Below, in pieces: positions 1 through 10,168 of a stretch of 64,000 nt of DNA. Made by a program: the position numbers and the translations under genes. Within the stretch, counting starts at the first letter, position 1. The number at the start of each line of letters is the position of its first letter. The stretch is from Salvelinus alpinus (Eukaryota > Chordata > Actinopteri > Salmoniformes > Salmonidae): the NCBI RefSeq assembly GCF_045679555.1, contig NC_092122.1, positions 8,875,284-8,939,283 on the forward strand, read 5' to 3'. The notes under the pieces were generated by a model that was not told the origin of the DNA, ran no database searches, and worked only from the letters and a program-made list of their open reading frames with translations.

Positions 1-4
1 CAAT

Positions 5-253
5 TTACCTAATTAATGCATGAGATTTGATTTGAATGTCTGCGCTGCCACGCGACAGAGTGACTATATGTAGATGCGTTCTCGTCTGGCGCTTAGATAA
101 ATGTAACAGTTCTTTCGAGAGGTCAGAATTACCCCCCGGCATGTCAAAAAGGGACTCCGATACAATGATCTTATCACGTTCCCTTTGGCTATATTCAAAG
201 TAATCTTGTTTGGGTCTATGACCAGTGTCAGGAAAATAATTAGCATTCTGCAT
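5..253 (-). pseudogene. N-terminal fragment of a Penelope-like ORF
   Basis: An 82-codon frame opens with ATG and ends at a stop almost at the window edge. The stretch KELLHLSKRQTRTHLHIVTL resembles the region before the reverse transcriptase in Penelope-like element proteins, as I remember that family. After it the reading runs into an unrelated-looking tail and stops, so the copy is truncated or frameshifted here. The assignment is supported by the sequence just upstream (on this strand), which holds a TATA-like box and a hammerhead-like core, as expected of a Penelope pLTR. No reverse transcriptase or endonuclease domain lies inside the window, so the family call is an inference. Confidence 0.4.
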
Positions 254-560
254 CGTTTTAGAGCCCTTTTGTCGGTAGGGTGCTGTTTACTGGGTAACAG
301 AACAATCTAGAGGAAAAAGGAACGCACACCTATTTAGGCGAGGTGCTGGCTAGCGGAGTGGAAAACTTAAAAATAAAGGAGAGCCGCACACGCAAAGTTT
401 TTATGTTCAACGTTTCGACAGACAAGCTGTCTTCATCAGGGTATAATCACAAACACTGCAGGGTGACTCGTTTATATAGTGTCAAAAGACACACTCAGGT
501 GTCTGTAATCATGGCCAAGTATAGCCTAATATCATTGGTTAATTCTCAAATATTGAAATG
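254..560 (-). mobile_element. 5' pLTR/leader of a Penelope-like element
   Basis: Read on the minus strand this segment holds a TATA-like ACTATATAAA, then a hammerhead-like core, then about 150 bases that recur at 47150-47303 (GTGCGGCTCTCCTTTATTTT and following, with few mismatches), then the ATG of the adjoining ORF. A promoter, ribozyme core and ORF in this order match a Penelope-like element leader. The upstream boundary near 560 is approximate. Confidence 0.5.
405..445 (-). ncRNA. Hammerhead-ribozyme-like core
   Basis: On the minus strand CTGATGA (439-433) is followed by a stem GACAG / CTGTC with a 5-base loop and then GAAA (416-413). These are the invariant elements of a hammerhead core with its stem II. 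Hammerheads are known from Penelope-like elements. I could not place stem I and an NUH cleavage site unambiguously, so activity is not shown. Confidence 0.45.
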
Positions 561-679
561 ACATACAAAGAACAAATGGATAGCATACGATCATAAATTC
601 AATTTAGTCTATATAAGCCTACAAACAATTACAATGGCAAAGTCACAATAACCACAAGAATGTGTTCAGATCAAAGTCT

Positions 680-1131
680 AAGTTGATCACAAAGCCCTGA
701 CCTCAATCCTATAGAAAATTTGTGGGCAGAACTGAAACAGTGTGTGCGAGCAAGGAGGCCTACAAACCTGACTCAGTTACACCAGCTCTGTCAGGAGGAA
801 TGGGCCAAAATTCACCCAACTTATTGTGGGAAGCTTGTGGAAGGCTACCCAAAACCTTTGACCCAAGTTAAACAATTTAAAGGCAATGCTACCATATACT
901 AATTCAGTGTACGTAAACTTCTGACCCACTGGGAATGTGATGAAAGAAATAAAAGTTGAAATAAATTATTCTCTCTACTATTATTCTGACATTTCACATT
1001 CTTAAAATAAAGTGGTGATCCTAACGGACCTAAAACAGGGAATTTTTACTAGGATAAATGTCAGGAATTGTGAAAAACTGAGTTTAAATGCATTTGGCTA
1101 AGGTGTATGTACATTTCTGACGTCAACTGTA
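680..1131 (+). mobile_element. Tc1/mariner 3' remnant (Sleeping Beauty-type end)
   Basis: The last part of a Tc1 transposase is readable from about 697: PDLNPIENLWAELK, the block around the third catalytic residue (the E of PIENLW) of a DD34E transposase, running about 60 more codons to a stop at 900-902. About 230 bases later comes an end resembling the Sleeping Beauty inverted repeat (AAGGTGTATGT ... GTCAACTG) followed by TA. The 5' two-thirds of the element is absent, so this is a dead 3' fragment inside a ttll12 intron. Confidence 0.85.
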
Positions 1132-1796
1132 CATGTTTATATGTAATTATTCTTTAATTCCTTTCTAAGAGAAAAAGGCCTGGGGAATGATCTATGGTAA
1201 ACCAACACCTCCATCAGTCTCTAAATCACCACCGTCAAGATGTGACTGGTTCAGACATTGTCTCTTCCATGACGTATCTCCAGAGCCATCCAGGTTTCCT
1301 ATCTTTTCTTTTCCATGATAGATCAACCTTCTTGCCTTTAGGGTCTTGGTCTAGGAGCCATTTTTTATTTCTTTCTTCTTTAGAGTCTTCGGTGGTTTAT
1401 CTCTCTTGAGGTTTCTTGTCGCTCGTAGTGTTCACAGCTCTTACTTATAATGAGGCATACCTACCCCGGAAATGACTGTTTCATCTACACTCTCCCCAAA
1501 CAGCATATCCATAAGTTCACTGCAACATTTCCAAACTCTTTCAAATGTTCAAACACATTCCACAGTTCAACAACGTCACTCCACATCAATCACCAGGACA
1601 GCTTTATTGCAAACACATGCTTTACCCAAAACAGCTGCACTATCAGGTTACATAAGCACTCACTCGATAGCGTGAGAACATCTGGACAGGATGTACATAA
1701 ATGGGCATAACCACGTGATGCATAAAATAGGTTATCAATCACTTTCGGACATATGCCGTGTACTGTATTCTCTCTCTGATACTCTGTGTGCCCCAG
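1132..1796 (+). other. ttll12 intron sequence
   Basis: No coding feature or recognisable repeat is seen. The last bases before 1797 form a usable 3' splice site (pyrimidine-rich stretch, then CCCCAG). Confidence 0.5.
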
Positions 1797-1865
1797 GTTC
1801 ACTACGATGAATTCATACCTATGTTTGAAAAGCAGTATCCTCAGTATCCATGGAAAGAGGTTGAG
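1797..1865 (+). CDS. ttll12: Tubulin-tyrosine ligase-like protein 12, internal exon
   Basis: A 69-base exon sits between a CCCCAG acceptor and a GTAAAC donor and reads in frame as 23 codons containing FIPMFEKQYPQYPWKEVE. It resembles the segment of TTLL12 that precedes the C-terminal part of the TTL domain (compare the EKQYPQFPW-type sequence I recall from vertebrate TTLL12). TTLL12 has an N-terminal SET-like region and a C-terminal TTL-like ATP-grasp domain and has been linked to tubulin tyrosination state and histone H4K20 methylation. Both exon ends are phase 0, matching the next exon at 12769. Earlier exons lie left of the window. The intron that follows is 10.9 kb and full of transposons. 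Confidence 0.85.
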
Positions 1866-2501
1866 GTAAACACACACTTTTAATCTTTCACTTGTCTGTC
1901 TGTCTGTATGTCTGTCTGTGTGAGTTAAGACGGGTGGACACTACATGACTTTGAACATCCTAACATCGCTGAGCCTCACATTAAACGACCGTCTTTCCTG
2001 TATTTTTGTTGGGGTGTTACCAACGTAGTGGTGCGCACACTAAACGATGTGGCACAGAACGGGGGTCACACTACAATATTCTTCACTTGGTTGTGAGGAT
2101 TGTCGATACCACGCTGTCTCGCGAAAACAATGTGATTTTAATGTCGCTACAACGAGCTGTGGCTCAAAGCAGCCTCATAAACGTTTTCAGTCAGACATTC
2201 AGTTGAAATATCTAGTCAGCATTTTTAATTGAGTAACATTTGCTTGTGAACTTCAGAGCTGTAACGATTTGACGCTTTGGTTAAAGGTAGGTACAAACAC
2301 ATACTAGTAGTAGTCATGGCTCCTGCCCCAGAGTCTACACATTCTGGATGATGTGAAACAACGTCATCTCACTGGCTTCTTCTCTGGTGAGCTCTCATTG
2401 GCTATTGCTGAACATCGTTCTCAAAAATTGTCGTTGCACATCTCGCACTGCAAGAGCATTGCAGATTTTGTGCAGATAAAATCAAACATGTTTGAAAGTA
2501 T
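1866..2501 (+). other. ttll12 intron, with TCTG microsatellite
   Basis: The segment starts with a splice donor and holds a TCTG-type microsatellite at about 1890-1922. The rest is unclassified, possibly part of an old repeat, with no supportable gene. Confidence 0.5.
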
Positions 2502-3283
2502 TGTCGTGGAACATCGTCTCAGAAATATAACACTCGTAAGAACTTGTGAAATCAAATAGACTTTTTAATACAATGTATCACAAGCCGGAACGATCCGCGG
2601 ATCCCACCCCGCTTTCCAGAGCCCCGGCTCCTGTATTTATGCACATATAGCATATGGGTCCAACCCATATGCAAATAACCATTATTCCCCTAATTCTCCT
2701 GCCACCATTATGTTTTAGTTCAGGCTTCCTGCTTGTTCACGCCTACTAACGCCCATATCTGCTTTCAGTTAGATTATAATGGTGGTAGGACCCTCTCTTA
2801 TCCTAAAAATAATATATGTCTATCTATCCTATAGGCCTTCGTCTTTTTAGAAGCAGCTGACTATGGGTCCCTCTATCATTAGTGTGTCAGCAAACCATGG
2901 GTCTCTTCCTTTCATTAATGTGTCAATGTACTCTTTGTTTGCCTTTATTGGAATCAGCAGACTCTGTGTCTCTTCCTTTCATTAATGTGTCAATGTACTC
3001 TTTGTTTAGTTTGCCTTTATTGGAATCAGCAGACTCTATCCTATAGGCCTTCTTTTTAGAAGCAGCTGACTATGGGTCCCTCTATCATTAGTGTGTCAGC
3101 AGACCATGTGTCTCTTCCTTTCATTAATGTGTCAATGTACTCTTTGTTTTGTTCTCCCCTATCCTTAGTGTGTCCAGTTGTCTTAGGCGCCTATGTGTCT
3201 CCCTGTCTTCCTGTGGTCTGTTTTTAATGTTCAGCTGTCCTATACGTCTATGTGCTGTCCTATATGTCTCATTTACTCCTACA
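2502..3283 (-). mobile_element. Solo LTR, family B (4-bp TSD GTAT)
   Basis: A 782-bp LTR reads on the minus strand from TGTAGGAGTAAATGAG to a CA end and is flanked by GTAT on both sides (2498-2501 and 3284-3287). It has a TATA-like GTGCATAAATAC region, an ATTAAAA-type polyadenylation signal, and tandem units of about 70 bp in the U3 part. No gag or pol lies beside it, so it is a solo LTR. Relatives lie at 5549-9225 (interrupted), 10169, 12974 and 16529. Confidence 0.85.
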
Positions 3284-3729
3284 GTATTGGGACTTCTGGG
3301 ACTGCTCAAAGACTAGATTGGTAACCCTTAGATTGCGTCTTTGACCCGCTCACATCAAATGAGCGTCGGTGCCGGCCGGCTGCAGCATATTGTCTCTGAT
3401 CTCAAACTTGTCTAGGACAGGTATATCGTGGCAAAAATTGTGTAGTGTACACCCAGCTTTACTCTGTAACTCTTTTACATAATCACAGATTAGTTACTTG
3501 GAAAGGTAATATATAGTAATACATTTAACAAAGTAACCCGCTACTTTGCAATATGACTTTGTGTGGATAGTAATGCGTTATATTACTTTCATGAAAAAAA
3601 TCTAAATCTCACCCATTTGTTTGACTGTCAGAGACACGCTACCAATCGAATGTTATTTGTCACATGCTTTGTAGACCACGTGTAGACTAACAGTGAAGTT
3701 CTTACTTATGGGTCCTTTCCCAACAATGC
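3284..3729. other. Intron sequence without recognised features
   Basis: This is the continuation of the sequence split by the solo LTR at 2502-3283. It is AT-rich towards the right and I see no gene or classifiable repeat. Confidence 0.4.
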
Positions 3730-3899
3730 AGAGTTAAAGATAAGATAAAATAAAAATATATAAATAGTGACACAAGAAAGAAATAAACAGTGAATAACTA
3801 ATAGAAATGAGTAAAAATAACATGGCTATATACAGGGAGTACCAGTTCCGAGTCGATGTGCAGGGGTACGAGGTAACTGAGGTAGCTATGTACTGTACA
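3730..3899 (-). mobile_element. L2-type LINE 3' untranslated remnant (left half)
   Basis: The stretch ACATGGCTATATACAGGGAGTA and the following bases match the 3' untranslated region of a salmonid L2-like LINE in reverse orientation. The copy resumes directly at 9817 (ATAGATAGGGGTAAAGTGAC), so the Tc1 element between the two halves inserted into it. Confidence 0.6.
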
Positions 3900-4727
3900 T
3901 ACAGTGCCATCGGAAAGTATTCAGACCCTTTGACTTTTTCCAAATTTTATTACATTACAACCTTATTCTAAAATTGATTTAATTGTTTTTTTCCCCTCAT
4001 CAATCTACACACAATACCCCATAATGACAAAGCAGAAACAGGTTTATAGAAATTTTTTGCTAATGTATTACAAATAAAAAACTGAAATATAAATAACTTT
4101 TCAGACCCTTTGCTCAGTACTTTGTTGAAGCACTTTCGTTAGCGATTACAGCATTGAGTCTTCTACGACGCTACAAGCTTGGCACACTTGTATTTGGGGA
4201 GTTTCTCTCATTCTTCTCTACAGATTCTCTCAAGCTCTGTCAGGTTGGATGGGGAGCGTCGCTGCACAGCTAGCACATGTCTCTCCAGAGATGTTCGATC
4301 GGGTTCAAGTCTGGGCTCTGGCTGGAACAGTCAAGGACTTTCAGAGACTTGTCCCGAAGCCACCCCTGCATCGTCTTGGCTCTGGAGCAGGTTTTCAATA
4401 AGGATCTCTGTACTTTGCTCCGTTCATCTTTGCCTCAATCCTGACTAGTCTCCCAGTCCCTGCCGCTGACAAAACATCCCCACAGCATGATGCTGCCACC
4501 ACCATTCTTCGCTACAGGGATGGTGCCAGGTTTCCTCCAGATGTGACACTTGGCATTCAGGCCAAAGAGTTCAATCTTGGTTTCATCCGACCAGAGAATC
4601 TTGTTTCTCATGGTCTGAGAGTCTTTAGGTGCCTTTTGGCAAACTACAAGCGGGCTGTCACATGCCTTTTACTGAGGAGTGGCTTCCGTCTGGCCACTCT
4701 ACCATAAAGGCCCGATTTGGTGGAGTG

Positions 4728-5045
4728 TGTCGAGGAAATTCATACTGAGAGAGTCTTTGTCATTTCTTTGTGTCACTTTGGGTTTATCCATCTTCCTCTG
4801 GTGTTGTTTCCCAGATGCAAGAAGGATTAGACACAATAAGGATTATATTCTACTCCCCAGGCTGATCCTTATCTTGGTTGCACCCACCACATCTTATCTA
4901 CAGAATGCCAGCTGTAGGATTTTAGGCTTCTCTCAGTTCACACAGACATTTAATAGAACATAAATGTCTTACTATTAGTTAAGTATATAATCGTTAACTA
5001 TTAATATCAAACAAATCAGGTAAATATGTCATTTTTCTATCACAT
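4728..5045. mobile_element. Short insertion (LTR-like) inside the Tc1 copy
   Basis: Tc1 sequence is continuous on the two sides of this segment (GGTGGAGTG before it, CTGCAGAGATGGTTGTCC after it). The insert starts TGTCGAGG and ends near ATCACA, suggesting TG...CA ends. Its final 85 bases recur at about 5420-5505 (GTAACTATTAATATTAAACA in that copy), so it belongs to a repeat family. No clean target duplication is visible. Confidence 0.4.
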
Positions 5046-5164
5046 ATGCTGCAGAGATGGTTGTCCTTCTGGAAGTTTATCCCATCTCCACAGAGGAACT
5101 CTAGAGCTCTGTCAGAGTGACCATCGGGTTCTTGCTAAACCTCCCTGACCAAAGCCCTTCTCCC

Positions 5165-5548
5165 TCGGTTGTATGGAATGGGTCACAAGGTAAGACTTGG
5201 TATATAAGAAAGGAGTATCCCCCAGCCAGATTTGGCCCCTAAGACAAGGCTCTTATCTCGTCCCTGGTACCTCACAGTACAGAAACACCAACTCATTCTC
5301 AGGCATAAATCAATTGTCAGCTCCAGCTACTCCTTTCTCAAGTAAAACCCATGTCTTGACCACACGCCTAGACTAGCTGCAGGGAGCTGGAGTATAACCC
5401 ATCCCTTTGCAAAAACACAGCCTTAGTAGAACAGAAATGTTTTACTATTTGTTAAGTAACTATTAATATTAAACAAATGAGGTAAATACCAGATATTTCT
5501 CTCACAGAGCTCACTGAGGGGAGTGATACATACACTATCCCAGGATAG
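5165..5548. other. Unclassified LTR-like repeat, left part
   Basis: This piece includes a 3' section related to the insert at 4728-5045 and a TATATAAGAAAGGAG promoter-like stretch. It lies between Tc1 sequence and the family-B LTR. The region at 9226-9786 may be its continuation, but I cannot join them with confidence. Confidence 0.3.
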
Positions 5549-5687
5549 GTGCAACATCAGAGATGACGTACAATGGTTCCAGACACTACCCCACACATCC
5601 TGTCTCAGACCTTACCCCCCCCCCCCTATGGTACACATAGAGACAGATATGACAATATTGAGCAAAGACAGGTGTACATTAGACCAC

Positions 5688-6018
5688 AAGAGAAGGCGAC
5701 ACTTGATTGCATTTGCCATTCTGGAAAGGACAGGAAACCAAAGATTAACAGACATAAGTGTAATGGCCAAAGCCATAAGTGCATAAGTGCTTAGGGTAAA
5801 AAGGAGGAGGTGACACTTAAGTGCATTATCTATTATAGAGGACAGGAAACCAAAGATTAACAGACATAAGTGTAATGGCCAAAGCCATAAGTGCTTAGGG
5901 TAAAGAGGAGGAAGTGACACTTAAGTGCACTATCTATTATAGAAAGGGCAGGATACCAAAAATTAGATAGAGAGGAACAAAACATAAGTATAATAGCCAA
6001 GGCCATAAGTGCTTAGGG
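5688..6018 (+). repeat. About 110-bp tandem units in LTR U3
   Basis: Three imperfect direct repeats each contain CATAAGTGCTTAGGGTAAA-like sequence, GAGGAGG(A)GTGACACTTAA and CAGGAAACCAAAGATTAACA. They occupy the U3 part of the family-B LTR and differ from the tandem units in the copies at 2502 and 10169. Confidence 0.75.
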
Positions 6019-6602
6019 CAGTGCTTCTCAATTATTTTCTGTTACGCCCCCCCTAGGAAGAAGTAAACATTTTGCGCCCCCCAACTCTCCGCCGCGACTG
6101 TATAATATAATTTGTCTATACAATTGTTATAAGTACACCTCTGCATAACATTGTATCCTTATTAACATTAAAGAAAACAAAAAAACAAAAAAATATAGAT
6201 CAACTTACAACAAAGAATAACTTTATTAACATTGTTTTTTAGTCTGTAACAGAAAAGACTTAAAGTGCATCAATTTGCCTGAAATTAAATTTAAAAAATC
6301 TAGCCTTATTTAAACTGTAAACATTTTTTGACCATTTGATACTGAAAAATAAAATATAATCAATAAATAATATTAAATTCAAATTGATCAGCAACATAAA
6401 CTCAGGAGCACAATATATGAAACACTTTGACCTATAAAACAAAAATGAATAAAATAATTTGTGCTGATTTTTTAAAATCAAAATGAGGAAGTCATGATTA
6501 ATGGCTACAATGAGCATGTTTTGCAGAGCACAGCTTTTCGAAGCGGGGTTTGAAGCATGATACTGCAACTCTCAGCTCCTGCTCAATGTTTAGCTGGGAT
6601 CC

Positions 6603-8348
6603 TTACTTGGTTTTCAGTGCAGCAACAGCAGAGAAGCCAGTCTCACAAAGATAAGATGTTGCAAAAGAAAGAAGAATGCCCATGGCCCTCTGCCCTAAGA
6701 GTGGATACTGCCTCTCTACACTCAGCCAGAATTCACTCAGTGCCTGTGATGTGAACCTCAGTCTCAATGTGGAGTCAGACGTCATATCAATGAACTGGTC
6801 CTCCTCTGCAGAGCTGAAACCAGTTGGAGCTGGTGCATTGAAAGGATCTCTCACCCAGTCATATTGGGAACTGTTTTCAGGGAAGTACTTTTTAAAGAAT
6901 CCCATCAGTGATGAAATATGCTCCTTAATATATGGAATCACTGAGGTGGCATCATAGTCAATAGTGTCAACAAATTCATGCAGGTTCTCGAATGAATCAG
7001 TATTTCCTTCATCAAGTCGTCTGCCCCACATTGCAAGCTTTCGAGTGAAAGAGCTGATCTTGTCTGTGACCTGAGGGAGGTGTTTATCTTTCCCTTGAAG
7101 CTGTAGATTTAGTTCATTTAGCTTTCCAAATATGTCACTCAGGTAGGCCAGTTTTGCCAGGAAGTTCTCATCACTAAATTTTTCTGCGAGGTCATACTTG
7201 TGCTCCTGCTCCGAAAACATTCTTATCTGCTCTCTGAGCTCAAAATCTCGGGACAAGACTTTTCCTCGTGACAGCCAACTTGCTTCATTGTGAAACAGCA
7301 CAGCTTGATGTTCAGCTCCCATCTCCTCACAGATAGCAGAGAAGACTCTTGTTTTTAGTGGTCTGGTCTTTATAAAATTGACTACACCTACAATGTCAGT
7401 CATAACCTCACTTAATTCAGAGGAACGGTGCCTTGATGCCAGTGCTTCTCTGTGTATAACACAGTGTGTCCACTCAGCATTAGGTGAGGCCTTCTTGATG
7501 AGTGCCCAAAGTCCTTTTCTCATCCCTGCCATGGTCTGTGCACCATCACTGCAAACACCAATGCAGTTCTCCCACTTTAGCCCATTCTCAGTCAGGAAGC
7601 AGTCCAGCATTTTGAATAGCTCTTCAGCTGTGGCTCTGTCTCTGACATATTTACAAAAAAGTAGATCCTCACACAGGGAGTTTGTTTATCGCTTATGTAC
7701 GTTTTGACATGACAAACAGTCTTTGTTGCTGTTAGTTGCTTCATCGAACTGTAAGGCAAAACGTTTGTCTTTGAGTTTATCTACCAGCTGTTCTTCTACC
7801 AGCTGTTCTTTCTGTTCGTTAGCAATGTCATTTATACGTCTGGCGACAGTGTCATTGGACAGAGGGATAGTTTTTATTTTTGCAGCACTTGCGTCATCCA
7901 GCATGACAGAGACCATGTCTAATGCTGCAGGCAGTATCAGCTCCTCTGCTATGGAGTGTTTTTTTTTGCACTGAGCAATTTGGTACGCCACCTTATATGA
8001 TGCTAACAGTGCTCGCTGGTTTACTGAAGTAGCATTCACAAAGCGGGACGATTGTTGGCAATATTCGGCACTCAAGCCAAAAAACTCAAGCGGCTTATCA
8101 GCGTGATTGGGGTGTAATGTCTTTAAGTGACGCCTTAATTTATTTGGCTTCATGCTGTCCGCTGCCAACATTTTTAGAGACAGTAAACATACCGGTCTTT
8201 CCTCGTCTCCCACCGTAGTCACAGTGAAGCCAAGCGCTACATACGCGTCGTCATATTTCCTCGTCTTAGCTTTCGGGAGACTTACGTTTGTCTCATTATC
8301 TCCGTCTCTCTCCGCCTTTCTTTTCATCCCTGTTAAATATTTTTCCAT
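6603..8348 (-). pseudogene. ZBED5-like hAT transposase, interrupted
   Basis: Two long frames make up one protein: about 220 codons (8348-7686) starting MEKYLTGMKRKAERDGDNET, then at least 335 codons (7610-6603). The first has a BED-finger-like region, PVCLLSLKMLA ... HLKTLHP, in which the usual second cysteine of C-x2-C is a serine. The second has SDGAQTMAG with a likely catalytic Asp, CVIHREAL, and the C-terminal dimerisation segment SYLCETGFSAVAALKTK. Between the frames, near 7611-7700, the reading is lost through a stop and a shift after NSNKDCL. It is therefore a decayed transposase, in the same family as the vertebrate domesticated ZBED5/SCAND3-type proteins. It lies inside a ttll12 intron and antisense to it. 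Confidence 0.85.
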
Positions 8349-8507
8349 GGTGTCTCTTAAGGGTTTGTTATCTGCACTTCATATCTCCTGCTCTGTGCTG
8401 TGTGCTCTTGTTCGGTGCAAAAACCCTACTCCCTGCAGCAAAAAAAAAAGCATGTTCCCCGGGGTCACACGCTGGCATCGCTCCGCCCCACTTTTTGAGA
8501 AGGACTG

Positions 8508-8889
8508 TGTAACGGCAGATTTCCTCCTCTTCGTCTGAAGAGGAGGTGTAGCAGGGATCGGACCAAGACGCAGCGTAGTTAGTGTCCATGTTTTAATAAT
8601 AATCGACTGAACAAGACACAATACAAAATAACAAAAGTGAATCTAACCGAAACAGTCCTATCTGGTGCATAGAACACAAAGACAGAAGACAACCACCCAC
8701 AAAACAGGCTACCTAAATATGGTTCCCAATCAGAGACAACACAAAACACCTGCCTCTGATTGAGAACCATATCAGGCCAAACACAGAAATAGGAAAACTA
8801 GACACACAACATAGAATGCCCACTCGGCTCACGTCCTGACCAACACTAAAACAACGAAAACACAAAAGAACTATGGTCAGAACGTGACA
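8508..8889 (-). mobile_element. Solo LTR, family A (5-bp TSD GACTG)
   Basis: On the plus strand the 382-bp repeat starts TGTAACGGCAGAT and ends AACGTGACA, so it has TG...CA ends. It is flanked by GACTG at 8503-8507 and 8890-8894. Read on the minus strand it has an ATTAAAACATGG polyadenylation-like site before its 3' end. It sits exactly at the tip of the hAT right inverted repeat. Relatives lie at 11283 and 14587. Confidence 0.85.
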
Positions 8890-9225
8890 GACTGGCTTAG
8901 GGTAAGATAGACATATATTATTTTTAGGACACGAAAGGGTCCTGCCACCATTATAATCTAATCAAGAGCAGATATAGGCGTTATTGGGCGTGAACAAGCA
9001 GGAAGCCTGAACTAATAGATAATGGTGGCAGATGACCTGAGGGAAGTAACTTAATTTACATGTGGGATGGACTCATATGCTGTGTGTGTATAAATACAGA
9101 GCCAGTGCTCTGGGAAAGTGTGTGTTCCGCGGACCATCTTGGCTTCTGATATACTTGTATTAAAAGCCTATATTGAATTCACAAGTTCTTGTAAGTGTTA
9201 TATTTTGAAACGATTATCCACCACA

Positions 9226-9786
9226 ATAGCAACAGGGATATGTGATAGACAAGGTGACTGTCTAGGTGGTGACTGTCTGACTGTCTAGGTGGTGACTGAC
9301 CAGGTGACTGAGGCCCATATGAGGGAGGAAGTGCAACTGCCAACACTAGAGTCCGAAGTGATGGGTTTAGATTTCTGAGCTTTAACTATTATTAATCATT
9401 AGTTACAATAGACATGAGGGGAGTGCAGGGAAAACGGTCACATGTGGCAGTACTGATGAGAGGAACCGTTTATTGCCCATATCACTTAGCTTCCAGCCTA
9501 GCAATAAACATGTACTTTTTAGCTATAAGGAGGAGACTCCATCCAAAGTGGGGTATGTATACTACCACGGGTGGAACCATGTCTTTGTCTGTTCAGCTGT
9601 TCGATCCTTTGGGAAGAATAAACTTGGTTTAAGCTTTCATAGTGTCCGTCGAGTTCTTACCCTGATAATTAGAACCTAAGAGAAGGGATACATTCTAATT
9701 ACAATAGTTCAATCATATAAGGATTTTATGCAGATAAAACATCTTAATTATCTATGTTACCGAGCTAATTCTGATTCTTCCGCCAC
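9226..9786 (+). other. Unclassified LTR-like repeat, right part
   Basis: Short GGTGACTGTCTA-type repeats at 9240-9320 are followed by sequence with LTR-like features: TTTTAGCTATAAGGAGGAGAC, AATAAACTTGG, and CGAGTTCTTACCCTGATAAT. These could be a promoter, a polyadenylation site and U5 of an old LTR element. No coding remains were seen and the borders are unclear. Confidence 0.3.
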
Positions 9787-9816
9787 AGGGTCTGAATACT
9801 TTCCGAAGGCATTGTA

Positions 9817-9915
9817 ATAGATAGGGGTAAAGTGACTAGGCAACAGGATAGATAATAGACAGTAGCAGCAATGTGTGTGTGTGTGGTGTCAGCATGCAGA
9901 ACTACTAACTCGGGT
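9817..9915 (-). mobile_element. L2-type LINE 3' untranslated remnant (right half)
   Basis: The sequence GGGGTAAAGTGACTAGGCAA, followed by GATAATAGACAGTAGCAGCA and a GT run, continues the L2 tail that stops at 3899. It lies directly after the Tc1 right end and its TA. Confidence 0.6.
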
Positions 9916-10168
9916 TTGATGATCACTAGTTTCCCCTTTCATCTCTGGCGCTGCTTTCCTGTGCTAGTCTACAAGTGCTGCGCTATATATGGGCTGCTTA
10001 ATTAGCCATATATACTGATAAATAAGTGTAAATAGTTGCTTTAGTGTGATTTAAGTTTAAGTGAAATTAGGCTTTAAGCCTTTGGGATGTTTTGCTGTAT
10101 AAAGTCATAGTATGAGAAGAGAAAAGGGTTGCTGCATGTTTGGGAAAGTGTCTGTGGGACCGAGGACC
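9916..10168. other. Intron sequence, nothing recognised
   Basis: No gene or classifiable repeat is visible in this stretch of the ttll12 intron. Confidence 0.4.

Larger units (their letters stand above)
6019..8894 (-). mobile_element. hAT transposon with 8-bp TSD GCTTAGGG
   Basis: The left end CAGTGCTTCTCAA and the right end, which reads CAGTCCTTCTCAAAA on the other strand, are inverted repeats of hAT type. After removal of the nested solo LTR (8508-8889) the element is flanked by perfect GCTTAGGG duplications at 6011-6018 and 8895-8902. It carries a broken ZBED5-like transposase on the minus strand. Confidence 0.9.
5549..9225 (+). mobile_element. Family B LTR split by a hAT element
   Basis: The right part (8903-9225) matches the promoter and 3' half of the other family-B LTRs: CCACCATTATAATCTAATCA, a GTGTATAAATAC TATA region, ATTAAAAGCC, and an end CCACCACA. 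The left part (about 5549-6010) holds U3 tandem units. The two halves join exactly once the hAT is removed. ATAG is found before 5549 and after 9225, giving a possible 4-bp duplication, but the first base of the LTR would then be lost, so the left border is tentative. Confidence 0.6.
3902..9814 (-). mobile_element. Tc1-like transposon interrupted by later insertions
   Basis: Inverted ends CAGTGCCATCGGAAAGTATT (left) and AATACTTTCCGAAGGCATTG (right) are each bordered by TA. Minus-strand transposase blocks are readable between 4180 and 4740, corresponding to WSDETKI and NGGGSIMLWGC of Tc1 proteins. A further transposase part lies at about 5046-5160. About 500 bp of the usual 1.6 kb is missing before the right end, where only about 28 bp survive. 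A probable LTR (4728-5045) and the family-B LTR with its own nested hAT lie within it. Treating the two ends as one copy is an inference from matching family, orientation, TA borders and the split L2 host sequence. Confidence 0.65.

Noticed and set aside
5..560. CRISPR-like or other novel repeat system at the window start
   Set aside because: The two copies of the repeat are in unrelated places and opposite orientation, each fitting a Penelope leader. There is no array.
3124..3309. Small conserved frame also present at 10778-11038
   Set aside because: Conservation is explained by both being inside copies of the same LTR family. No protein motif is visible.
4179..5160. Plus-strand frames in the Tc1 copy
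   Set aside because: The transposase reads on the minus strand. The plus frames are shadows.
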